Assembly: GCA_038317685.1 (NCBI GenBank)
Contig: JBBQBQ010000115.1
Coordinates: forward strand, 1-10,381
Reading direction: 5' to 3'
DNA length: 10,381 bases
Source of the DNA: JBBQBQ01 sp038317685
Lineage (GTDB): Bacteria > Desulfobacterota > Desulfuromonadia > Desulfuromonadales > DDH964
Position 1 is the first letter of the stretch. Each line of letters begins with the position of its first letter. Of this stretch, positions 1 through 5,500 are shown in pieces. Under the pieces are notes generated by a model. The model worked only from the letters and a program-made list of their open reading frames with translations. It had not been told where the DNA came from and did no database searches. A program made the position numbers and the translations under genes.

Positions 1-136
1 CGACGGACACCCTTGCTGTTCGGCTAACGGTTCCCACCATCAGGGTCCGTAGAGGATTTGCACCTCCAAGTCAACGTTCAACCACCATAGTTGAACATAT
101 GGCGCTTACGCGCCACGCGCCATGCCTGGCGCACAC
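1..136 (-). mobile_element. Group II intron, 5' end (IIC-like), cut by window edge
   Basis: Read on the minus strand from 136, the sequence begins GTGTGCGCC-AGGCAT-GGCG, the GUGYG 5' splice-site consensus followed by the short first helix of bacterial group II introns. Further in come GTTAGCCGAAC and GCAAGGGTGTCCGT, which I recognise as domain I sequence; the O. iheyensis group IIC intron has nearly the same strings in the same order. The first base is taken as 136 (GTGTG); 134 (GTGCG) is the alternative. The intron-encoded reverse transcriptase, the other domains and the 3' end lie outside the window, so a full-length element cannot be told from a remnant. Its position directly behind a terminator hairpin is the known target habit of IIC introns. 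Family recognition is fairly sure; the subclass is inferred from sequence resemblance plus target site. Confidence 0.82.
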
Positions 137-170
137 GGAAAAGGCCCTGCGCTCGGAAGCGCAAGGCCTT
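137..170 (-). terminator. Rho-independent terminator of tRNA-Phe, intron insertion site
   Basis: Bases 141-153 pair with 158-170 (13 bp, with one mismatch on the plus strand that becomes a G-U wobble in the minus-strand transcript) around the loop 154-157. On the minus strand the stem ends in TTTT followed by CC at 138-137, and the intron starts at the next base. The wobble and the T run both show that it works for minus-strand transcription, ending the tRNA-Phe transcript 9 bases after the CCA. The T tract is short, presumably because the intron separates it from its original continuation. Confidence 0.85.
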
Positions 171-178
171 GTTTCTTC

Positions 179-254
179 TGGTGCCCAGAGACGGAATCGA
201 ACCATCGACACGTGGATTTTCAGTCCACTGCTCTACCGACTGAGCTATCTGGGC
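179..254 (-). tRNA. tRNA-Phe (GAA)
   Basis: This is a complete 76-nt cloverleaf on the minus strand. The acceptor stem GCCCAGA pairs with TCTGGGC, followed by discriminator A and an encoded CCA (181-179). The D arm contains AGCTCAGTCGGTAGAGC and the T arm contains GGTTCGATTCC. The anticodon stem GTGGA/TCCAC encloses the loop CTGAAAA, which gives anticodon GAA and so decodes Phe. It has its own promoter on one side and a terminator on the other, so it is a single-gene transcript. It is divergent from the Phe-rich leader peptide and DAHP synthase at 382-1654. Confidence 0.98.
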
Positions 255-268
255 GAACGGAAGCCATG

Positions 269-297
269 TATATAGCGAAAAGGGCTGCTACTGTCAA
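269..297 (-). promoter_or_regulatory. Sigma-70 promoter of tRNA-Phe
   Basis: On the minus strand, TTGACA (297-292) is followed by a 17-bp spacer and TATATA (274-269). The -35 is a perfect match, the -10 is close to consensus and the spacing is ideal. Transcription would start near 262, leaving a short 5' leader before the mature tRNA end at 254. The strength fits a stable-RNA gene. Confidence 0.85.
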
Positions 298-381
298 GGG
301 AAAATCCGCCTGACATTTATCCCTTGCCAAGGGTCTCCGATTCTGTTAGTTACAGGCCAAACGCTTTGCATTGGATTCGAC

Positions 382-468
382 ATGACCCTCTTTTCCTGCG
401 GTTTTGGCAGTTTTTCCTTTTGGTGCGGCTTTTATTTTAGGCCGTCTGCCCAAGGGAAAGGTCTGTAG
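382..468 (+). CDS. Phe-rich leader peptide of the DAHP synthase attenuator
   Basis: This is a 28-codon reading frame from ATG 382 to TAG 466-468. Phe codons (all TTT) fall at residues 4, 8, 11, 13, 17 and 19, with Trp at 14 and Tyr at 18: eight aromatic residues in the first 19. The remainder has none. Such clustering is hard to explain by chance in a GC-rich genome and is typical of leader peptides whose ribosome senses charged tRNA; here the sensed species would be mainly Phe-tRNA. The frame ends 166 bases before the DAHP synthase start and is followed by competing RNA stems and a terminator. The ribosome-binding site is weak (GGA at 373-375, 6 bases from the ATG), as is any promoter; a poor TTGCCA (324-329) / TAGTTA (347-352) pair is the best I see. 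Translation is inferred from codon pattern and layout. Confidence 0.8.
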   Translation: MTLFSCGFGSFSFWCGFYFRPSAQGKGL

Positions 469-515
469 CCGCAGCCAGCGACCGGCGTAACCAAGACCGA
501 AGACCATGGGCAGAC
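404..515 (+). promoter_or_regulatory. Transcription attenuator: alternative 1:2 and 2:3 pairings
   Basis: Segment 1 (404-410, inside the Phe codons) can pair with segment 2 (446-453, one-base bulge at 451). Segment 2, as GTCTGCCCA at 444-452, can instead pair perfectly over 9 bp with segment 3, TGGGCAGAC at 507-515. Segment 3 is also the left arm of the terminator at 501-545, so 2:3 pairing excludes termination. A ribosome finishing the peptide at TAG 466-468 would cover segment 2 and allow termination. A ribosome stalled at Phe codons would break 1:2, free segment 2 and favour the antiterminator. This is the logic of the enterobacterial pheA and trp attenuators. The pairings are read from the sequence; the mechanism is inferred. 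Confidence 0.75.
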
Positions 516-545
516 CTCTTTGGATCTCCCGTGGTTTTGCTTTTT
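501..545 (+). terminator. Attenuator terminator upstream of DAHP synthase
   Basis: CCATGGG (504-510) pairs with CCCGTGG (528-534) with one G-U pair, and weaker pairs 501-503/535-537 extend it outward. An inner stem of 512-516 with 522-527 (A524 bulged) encloses the loop TCTTT. The hairpin is followed by TTTTGCTTTTT (535-545). Lying about 90 bases before the DAHP synthase start, it would end transcription early. Its left arm is shared with the antiterminator. Confidence 0.78.
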
Positions 546-634
546 CCGGATCGATCGACGAAGCAGGCCGCCGCGGCAGATCCGGGCGGCCTGAAAAGTT
601 TCGTCAACACCTCCAACGGAAGGAGCACAGCGAC

Positions 635-1654
635 ATGATCATCGTCATGAAACAGGGGGCCGGCAAGGATGATCTGGCCGAGGTCAAGAGGCGCATCCGC
701 GAACTGGGGTACAAGCCTCACGTCATCCACGGCGAGACCCGCAACGTCATCGGGGCCGTCGGCGACGAGCGCGGCAAGGCGGTCCTCCAGACCCTCGAAT
801 CGCTCCCCGGCGTCGAAAGTGTGGTGCCGATCCTCAAGCCTTACAAGCTGGCGAGCCGCGAGGTCAAGCCGGAGCCGAGCGTGGTGGAGATCGTACCGGG
901 GCTGACGATCGGCGGCAATCAACTGCTGGTCATGGCTGGCCCCTGCTCGGTGGAGAGCGAGGAGCAGATCCTGGAGTGCGCGGTGGCCGTCAAGGCGGCC
1001 GGCGCCAGGGTCCTGCGCGGCGGCGCCTTCAAACCGCGGACCAGCCCCTATTCTTTTCAGGGGATGGAGGAGGACGGTCTCAAGCTGCTGGCCCTGGCCC
1101 GCGAGGCGACAGGTCTGCCGATCGTTACTGAGGTGGTGAATCCGCGTGATGTGGAGTTGGTGGCCCGGTATTCGGATATCATGCAAGTCGGAGCGCGCAA
1201 CGTGCAGAACTTCGCTCTCCTCAAGATTCTCGGCCGCCTCGACAAACCGATCCTCCTCAAGCGGGGGATGGCGACGACCATTCAGGAGTTCCTGATGAGC
1301 GCGGAGTACATCCTGGCCGAAGGAAATCGGCGGGTGATCCTCTGCGAGAGGGGAATCCGAACCTTCGAGACGGCGACCCGCAACACCCTCGATATCTCCG
1401 CGGTGCCGGTCCTCAGGGAGCTGACCCATCTGCCGGTGGTGATCGACCCATCCCACGCCACCGGCCATGCCAGGCTGGTGCCGTCGATGTGTTTCGCTGC
1501 GGTGGCGGCCGGCGCCGATGGTCTCATCGTCGAAGTCCACCCTCATCCCGAGACGGCTGCCAGCGACGGTCCCCAGTCGCTGCGTCCTGCGGACTTCGCA
1601 ACCATGATGGATAAGCTGCGCGAATTCGCCGTGGTGGCGGGGAAAGTGCTTTAA
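635..1654 (+). CDS. aroF: 3-deoxy-7-phosphoheptulonate (DAHP) synthase, type I-beta
   Basis: This 339-residue cytosolic enzyme condenses phosphoenolpyruvate and erythrose 4-phosphate, the first step of the shikimate pathway. Residues 1-70 form a ferredoxin-like regulatory domain as in the Thermotoga maritima enzyme, where it mediates Tyr/Phe feedback inhibition. The TIM-barrel catalytic domain follows. Visible motifs are GPCSVES with metal ligand Cys104, RGGAFKPRTSP (128-138), GARNVQNF (186-193), LLKRG (207-211), CERGIRTFE (237-245), IDPSHATG with metal ligand His274, EVHPHPE with Glu300, and SDGPQS with Asp311. Length matches the family (about 338). The start at 635 is chosen because GGAAGGAG (618-625) lies 9 bases upstream and the regulatory domain begins there. 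An in-frame ATG at 506 would translate through the terminator stem and add 43 unrelated residues. Expression is probably set by the Phe attenuator, with possible allosteric control on top. Confidence 0.96.
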   Translation: MIIVMKQGAGKDDLAEVKRRIRELGYKPHVIHGETRNVIGAVGDERGKAVLQTLESLPGVESVVPILKPYKLASREVKPEPSVVEIVPGLTIGGNQLLVMAGPCSVESEEQILECAVAVKAAGARVLRGGAFKPRTSPYSFQGMEEDGLKLLALAREATGLPIVTEVVNPRDVELVARYSDIMQVGARNVQNFALLKILGRLDKPILLKRGMATTIQEFLMSAEYILAEGNRRVILCERGIRTFETATRNTLDISAVPVLRELTHLPVVIDPSHATGHARLVPSMCFAAVAAGADGLIVEVHPHPETAASDGPQSLRPADFATMMDKLREFAVVAGKVL

Positions 1655-1783
1655 GCCGGAGACCACAGGCCGCTCTTCCCCCTTGGTCGTTTGAGGCCAA
1701 AGAAAACCCTGGGGTACTTTGCTTGGTCCCAGAGTTCGGAAGAGCCGCCTCGCAAGGTCTCAAACTGTTGCCGGGAGTCCCCC

Positions 1784-2035
1784 ATGTATCTGATTCCCCT
1801 GACCCAGATCGAAAGTGTCGAGCTGGTGATTCACGCCCTGCGGGCAGCCGGCGGCCAGGCCGACTGCTCGACCTGTCCGGTCCGCAAGGTCTGCATGCAG
1901 CAATGCTTGACGATTGCCGACAGCATCGTCCGGATGCTGGAAACCAGCACGCTGCCTGTAGTTGGAGAGCCCCCCGCCCAGAAGCCGGAGCCGCCGGCCG
2001 GGGGCACTCGCAAAGGGCTCAAAGTGATAAAATAA
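1784..2035 (+). CDS. Small protein with Cys-x2-Cys-x5-Cys-x3-Cys motif
   Basis: This 83-residue protein lies between the DAHP synthase gene and serA, same strand. I do not recognise a named family. Residues 6-25 look helical. Cysteines at 28, 31, 37 and 41 form a compact cluster (DCSTCPVRKVC, then MQQC) that could bind zinc or an iron-sulfur cluster. A second helix-like stretch (41-54) follows, then a Pro-rich low-complexity tail ending in basic residues. No signal peptide or membrane segment is visible. ATG 1784 is chosen because GGGAG (1773-1777) lies 6 bases upstream; a TTG at 1691 in the same frame lacks such a site. No clear terminator separates it from aroF (129-base gap), so it may be cotranscribed. 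Coding status rests on the start context and the cysteine pattern; function is unknown. Confidence 0.7.
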   Translation: MYLIPLTQIESVELVIHALRAAGGQADCSTCPVRKVCMQQCLTIADSIVRMLETSTLPVVGEPPAQKPEPPAGGTRKGLKVIK

Positions 2036-2073
2036 CACCTGCCGGTATCCCCTTCCGGGCGCTGTCTACGGCG

Positions 2074-2102
2074 TTGACAGGGGGGGGTAAACGGTCTAGA
2101 CT
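2074..2102 (+). promoter_or_regulatory. Predicted sigma-70 promoter of serA
   Basis: TTGACA (2074-2079), a 17-bp spacer with a run of eight G, and TAGACT (2097-2102) give a perfect -35 and a 4/6 -10. Transcription would start near 2109, leaving about a 72-base leader. That leader holds two small hairpins, GGGC-AAA-GCCC (2128-2138) and CGGAC-GCCG-GTCCG (2144-2157), with no T run, so no terminator. serA thus appears able to be expressed independently of the attenuated aroF transcript. Confidence 0.65.
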
Positions 2103-2180
2103 TTCGTCCTTCAAAGGGTCTTGTCAGGGGCAAAGCCCGATGGCGGACGCCGGTCCGTACGTTACTTGAAGGAGCTTGAC

Positions 2181-3773
2181 ATGAAGGTCATCATCACCGA
2201 CGAGATCTCTCCGGAGGGGCTGCAGCCCCTGGCCGACGACCCGCGCATCGCCTTCGATGTCCGGCTCGGTCTGTCCCGCGAAGAGTTGTACCGGGCCATC
2301 GGCGACTACGATGCCATTATCACCCGCAGCGGGACCCAGGTCGACGCGGAGCTGCTCAGTCACGCGCGCGGCCTGAAGATCATTGCCCGGGCCGGGGTCG
2401 GCATCGACAATGTCGATGTCGAGGCAGCGAGCAACAAGGGAATCATTGTCGTCAACGCCCCCTTCGGCAACGTCAATTCGGCGGCCGAACACACCATGGC
2501 GATTCTACTGGCTCTCTGCCGCAATGTGACGATGGCCAATTATAGTCTCAAAAGTGGCGAGTGGAAACGAGCCCCCTTCACCGGTTACGAGCTCAAGGGG
2601 AAGACGGTCGGCATCATTGGCCTCGGCAAGGTCGGCGGACGGGTCGCGACCCGCTGCAAAGCCTTCGAGGCGGAGGTCATCGCCTGTGATCCCTACATTG
2701 CCGAGAAGCGCGGCGAGGACCTCGGGGTGCGGCTGGTCCCCCTTGAGGAGATAGTCCGCTATGCCGACATCATCACCGTCCATACCCCCCTCAACAACGA
2801 AACCCGGGGGATGTTGACCGCCGAGCATTTTGCGGCGATGAAGGACGGGGTCATCATCATCAATTGTGCCCGCGGTGGCATTTTCGACGAAGCGGCGAGT
2901 CTCGCCGCCCTCGAATCGGGAAAAGTTGGCGGCGCGGCCTTCGACGTCTGGAGCGAGGAGCCGCCTCGCACCGATGTTCTGAAGAAACTTATTGCCCACC
3001 CGCGCATGGTCGTCACACCCCACCTCGGGGCCAACACCTTCGAGGCCCAGAAGAACGTGGCGGTTGATGTCAGCCGCGAACTCGTCAACTACCTCGACGG
3101 CCGCCCCCTGGAGAATGCCGTCAACATCCCCAAATTCGATCCGGATCTGATGGAGCACATGAAGCCCTTCATGGCCTTGATCAGGCAAATGGGCGAGTTT
3201 GTTTCGCAGATCGCACCGCCCAATCCGAACAAGGTCATCTTCTCCTACAACGGCAAACTGGCCCGTTTTGATTGTGCGCCGATCACCGTCTGTGGCTTGG
3301 CGGCGCTCCTCAACCGGCAGACCGAACAAGATGTCAACATGGTCAATGCCCGGCTGGTGGCGCGGACCATGGGGATCGCGGTTGAGGAGGTGCGCACCAC
3401 CGAGTCCGAATCGTTTTCCAACTTGGTCACCCTCTGCCTGGAGTCCCCGGAAGGGAAGCGCTCCATCGCCGGGACCCTCTTCGAGGGAATTCCCAAGATC
3501 GTCAAAATGCGAGACTTCCTGACCGACTTCCAGCCCGAGGAACACATGTTGGTCATCACCTACGCCGACCAGCCGGGGCTGATCGGCAGGATCGGCACCA
3601 TCCTCGGCGAAGCAGGAATCAATATCGGCTCAATGAATCTTGGACGGCGGGCCAGGGCTGGCGAGGCGATGGTCGTTCTCTCTCTTGACACCCCGGCCGG
3701 CGAAGAGGTGGTGGCCCGGCTCAGCCAGGCGGTCACTGCGCGTTTTATCAAAGCGGTCCACATGAAGGGCTAG
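2181..3773 (+). CDS. serA: D-3-phosphoglycerate dehydrogenase (long form with ACT domain)
   Basis: This 530-residue protein oxidises 3-phosphoglycerate to 3-phosphohydroxypyruvate with NAD, the first committed step of serine synthesis. The N-terminal substrate domain (1-100) includes ARAGVGIDNVD. The Rossmann NAD domain (about 100-285) has GLGKVG at 147-152 and the ribose-binding acidic residue Asp170. The catalytic set is visible: Arg231 in NCARGG, Glu260 in DVWSEEPP and His281 in TPHLGAN. Residues 320-450 match the intervening allosteric-substrate-binding region of long SerA forms. A C-terminal ACT domain (about 455-530, with DQPGLIGRIGTIL) is the usual serine-feedback site. The start at 2181 has AAGGAG (2169-2174) 6 bases upstream; an in-frame earlier start at 2121 adds 20 non-homologous residues. 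It ends at a strong terminator and converges on mqnD. Confidence 0.97.
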   Translation: MKVIITDEISPEGLQPLADDPRIAFDVRLGLSREELYRAIGDYDAIITRSGTQVDAELLSHARGLKIIARAGVGIDNVDVEAASNKGIIVVNAPFGNVNSAAEHTMAILLALCRNVTMANYSLKSGEWKRAPFTGYELKGKTVGIIGLGKVGGRVATRCKAFEAEVIACDPYIAEKRGEDLGVRLVPLEEIVRYADIITVHTPLNNETRGMLTAEHFAAMKDGVIIINCARGGIFDEAASLAALESGKVGGAAFDVWSEEPPRTDVLKKLIAHPRMVVTPHLGANTFEAQKNVAVDVSRELVNYLDGRPLENAVNIPKFDPDLMEHMKPFMALIRQMGEFVSQIAPPNPNKVIFSYNGKLARFDCAPITVCGLAALLNRQTEQDVNMVNARLVARTMGIAVEEVRTTESESFSNLVTLCLESPEGKRSIAGTLFEGIPKIVKMRDFLTDFQPEEHMLVITYADQPGLIGRIGTILGEAGINIGSMNLGRRARAGEAMVVLSLDTPAGEEVVARLSQAVTARFIKAVHMKG

Positions 3774-3790
3774 CGACCGATAGCAGCCTC

Positions 3791-3831
3791 ACGCAAACAG
3801 GCGCCCCCAAAAGGGCGCCTGTTTGCGTTTT
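3791..3831 (+). terminator. Strong rho-independent terminator after serA
   Basis: Bases 3791-3806 and 3813-3828 form a perfect 16-bp GC-rich stem with loop CCAAAA (3807-3812), followed by TTTT (3828-3831). It starts 17 bases after the serA stop. The opposite side lacks a T run, so it serves serA mainly, though the hairpin may also limit read-through from the converging mqnD. Confidence 0.93.
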
Positions 3832-3853
3832 ACCGGGTTGGCTGATGTGAACG

Positions 3854-4699
3854 TTACGGGGTTGGCAAGGTCAGCCAAGGGAGATCGCAGGGCGGGATCA
3901 ACCCCCTGGCCTCGGCCCGCCGCAGCAGGGCTTCGACCGCCTGTACCCCTTCCGTGCCCAGGTCGAGGGAGAAGTCGTTGACGTAGAGGCCGATATGACC
4001 GTCGATGACCGCATCGTCCAACTCCTGGGCATGCTGTTTGATGTAGTCCTTCGGCTCCCCGGGATGGGCAAAGGCGTAAGCAACGCTGGCAGCCACGGTG
4101 GTTTCGATTCCCCCGATCAGCACAGGACCGAGGTCCCGACGGGCGAGGATCCCGCCCAAGGGGATCGGCAGCCCGCTCTCCTCTTCCCACCATGCACCGA
4201 GATCCTGGACTTCGGCCAACCCGTGTTTTCGGTAGGTGAAGCGGGATTCATGGATGATCACTCCAGCGTCGGCCTCGCCCCTGAGAACCACGTCCATGAT
4301 CCGGTCGAAGGGACAGACCAGGAGCTTGTCATAGCCTTCGCCATAGAGTTGCAGCAGCAGATTTGCGGTGGTAAGCCGCCCGGGGATGGCGATGGTTCGG
4401 CCGCGCAGTTGGTCCATGGTCAAGGACCGGCGGGCCACCACCAGCGGCCCGCAGCCTCGGCCCAGGGCGCCGCCGCTGCGCAGCAGGACATACTTCTGGC
4501 GCAAGTGGCCGAAGGCGTGATAGGAGCTCTTGGTCAGCTCGAGAGCGCCCTGCAGGGCCAACTGGTTGAGGGTTTCAACGTCGGCGAGCTGCTCCTTGAT
4601 GATCACGTCGGGGAGAGAAACCAGACCATGAACCAGAGCGTAGAAGATGAAGGTGTCGTTGGGACAGGGGGAATAGCCGAGAGCCAGGTGGCGGGTCAT
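3854..4699 (-). CDS. mqnD: 1,4-dihydroxy-6-naphthoate synthase (menaquinone, futalosine route)
   Basis: This 281-residue protein converts cyclic dehypoxanthinyl futalosine to 1,4-dihydroxy-6-naphthoate in the alternative menaquinone pathway. It has the periplasmic-binding-protein-like two-lobe fold of MqnA/MqnD but no signal peptide. Visible motifs are YSPCPNDTFIFYAL near the N terminus (9-22), LTKSSYHAF (55-63), IPGRLTTANLLL (105-116) and GVIIHESRFTY (146-156). His150 there corresponds to the conserved histidine proposed as catalytic base in the Thermus enzyme. The ATG at 4699-4697 overlaps the mqnB stop as ATGA and has AAAAGGA just upstream inside mqnB, so translation is probably coupled. 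The same frame stays open upstream across mqnB, but that extension is a shadow of mqnB and not MqnD-like. Confidence 0.95.
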   Translation of the reverse strand: MTRHLALGYSPCPNDTFIFYALVHGLVSLPDVIIKEQLADVETLNQLALQGALELTKSSYHAFGHLRQKYVLLRSGGALGRGCGPLVVARRSLTMDQLRGRTIAIPGRLTTANLLLQLYGEGYDKLLVCPFDRIMDVVLRGEADAGVIIHESRFTYRKHGLAEVQDLGAWWEEESGLPIPLGGILARRDLGPVLIGGIETTVAASVAYAFAHPGEPKDYIKQHAQELDDAVIDGHIGLYVNDFSLDLGTEGVQAVEALLRRAEARGLIPPCDLPWLTLPTP

Positions 4700-5445
4700 G
4701 CCAGGTCCTTTTGCCGATACCAGCGGGCGAGGAGGGTCCGTACCGCTTGTTGAGCGGCTTCCGCGCCGGCCTTGAGGTCCCAGCGGCCGGGGTCCCGATC
4801 CTCGGTGAGGTTGGAAATGCCGCGGATTTCGAGAAAGGGGACGTCGTAACGCAGGCAGATCTGGGCGATGGCTGCCCCTTCCATGTTCTCGCAGATTCCC
4901 CCGGTCCGCCGCCCCAGGGTGAGACCCGCGGCAGTGGTGCCGGAACAGGTCGAAACAGTGACGAAGGGGCCGACGGCCAAGTGGTGTCCGGAATCGGCGA
5001 GGGCTTCCTGCAGCAGCTCGCGGGTGCGCTGCAACAGTTCCTCGTCGACGGGGAAGCGATTGTAAAAACGTTGGCTGTGATGCTGGGCCAACGGGAGATT
5101 CAGGGCTTCCATGTCGAGAAACCCTTCCACGGCGGCGACCCCTTCGTCGCCGTAGAGTTCGGCGCTGGCCAGGGCCAGGTCCCCAAGGGTGAGGCCGCTC
5201 TCCGGGTAAGCTCCGCCGCAGCCGATATTTATCAGGGCCCGAGGCCGGCGCTCGGTCTCCAGTAGCACCGTAGCTCCGGCCGCCGCATTGGCTTTGCCGA
5301 TTCCGCAGTGCAACAAAACCAGCGGATGCCCCTCCAAGCTTCCACGGAAGAGGTCGAGGTGGCCGCAGTTGCGGACCTCGCAGGGGGAAAGGGCCCGACG
5401 CAATAGCTCGGTTTCGAGGGGGACGGCGGCAATAATGGCAATCAT
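4696..5445 (-). CDS. mqnB: Futalosine hydrolase
   Basis: This 249-residue member of the nucleoside phosphorylase/MTA-SAH nucleosidase superfamily releases hypoxanthine from futalosine, giving dehypoxanthinyl futalosine. The N terminus MIAIIAAVPLETELL matches the family's first strand and its active-site Glu region. GIGKANAAAG (48-57) and NIGCGGAYPESGL (73-85) follow the phosphorylase-like pattern. GICENMEGAAIAQ (183-195) is the ribose-binding Met-Glu segment and IRGISNLTEDRD (207-218) the C-terminal active-site strand of MqnB. It lies directly upstream of mqnD with a 4-base ATGA overlap; mqnA, mqnC and mqnE are not in the window. The start at 5445 fits the family N terminus, but no good Shine-Dalgarno precedes it and the start region is duplicated (5437-5461). 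Translation may depend on the upstream gene, whose stop is 55 bases away. Confidence 0.94.
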   Translation of the reverse strand: MIAIIAAVPLETELLRRALSPCEVRNCGHLDLFRGSLEGHPLVLLHCGIGKANAAAGATVLLETERRPRALINIGCGGAYPESGLTLGDLALASAELYGDEGVAAVEGFLDMEALNLPLAQHHSQRFYNRFPVDEELLQRTRELLQEALADSGHHLAVGPFVTVSTCSGTTAAGLTLGRRTGGICENMEGAAIAQICLRYDVPFLEIRGISNLTEDRDPGRWDLKAGAEAAQQAVRTLLARWYRQKDLA

Positions 5446-5461
5446 CGCGTGGCAATCATCG
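5437..5461 (-). repeat. 11-bp direct duplication at the mqnB start codon
   Basis: GGCAATCATCG occurs at 5437-5447 and 5451-5461 on the plus strand, a 14-bp period. On the minus strand each copy holds ATG ATT GCC. The downstream copy is the true mqnB start. The upstream ATG (5459-5457) opens a five-codon frame, MIATR, whose TGA overlaps the mqnB ATG as ATGA. Because the period is not a multiple of three, the extra ATG cannot extend MqnB. Confidence 0.8.
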
Positions 5462-5500
5462 TGGGCTGATGCGGGGTAAGGGGAAAAGCCAAGGGGCGGT

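Noticed and set aside
122..313. 63-residue plus-strand frame across the tRNA-Phe
   Set aside because: It reads through the tRNA and its terminator on the antisense strand; it is not a gene.
506..634. N-terminal extension of DAHP synthase from ATG 506
   Set aside because: ATG 506 lies inside the terminator stem. The 43 added residues do not resemble the family, and a strong GGAAGGAG site serves ATG 635.
437..1666. 409-residue minus-strand frame opposite DAHP synthase
   Set aside because: It is a shadow frame in GC-rich sequence; the plus strand encodes an unmistakable DAHP synthase over almost the same span.
2128..2157. Riboswitch or attenuator in the serA leader
   Set aside because: Only two small 4-5 bp hairpins are visible, with no T run, no competing pairing and no leader peptide.
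2505..3545. 346-residue minus-strand frame opposite serA
   Set aside because: It is a shadow of serA, whose catalytic and NAD-binding motifs are complete on the plus strand.
3791..3831. Bidirectional terminator also serving mqnD
   Set aside because: The stem is symmetric, but on the minus strand it is followed by GTGAGGC without a T run, so intrinsic termination of mqnD there is not supported.
4700..5455. Extension of the mqnD frame upstream to give a 533-residue protein
   Set aside because: The extra 252 residues are Arg/Pro/Gly-rich and unlike any MqnD; this span encodes futalosine hydrolase in another frame.
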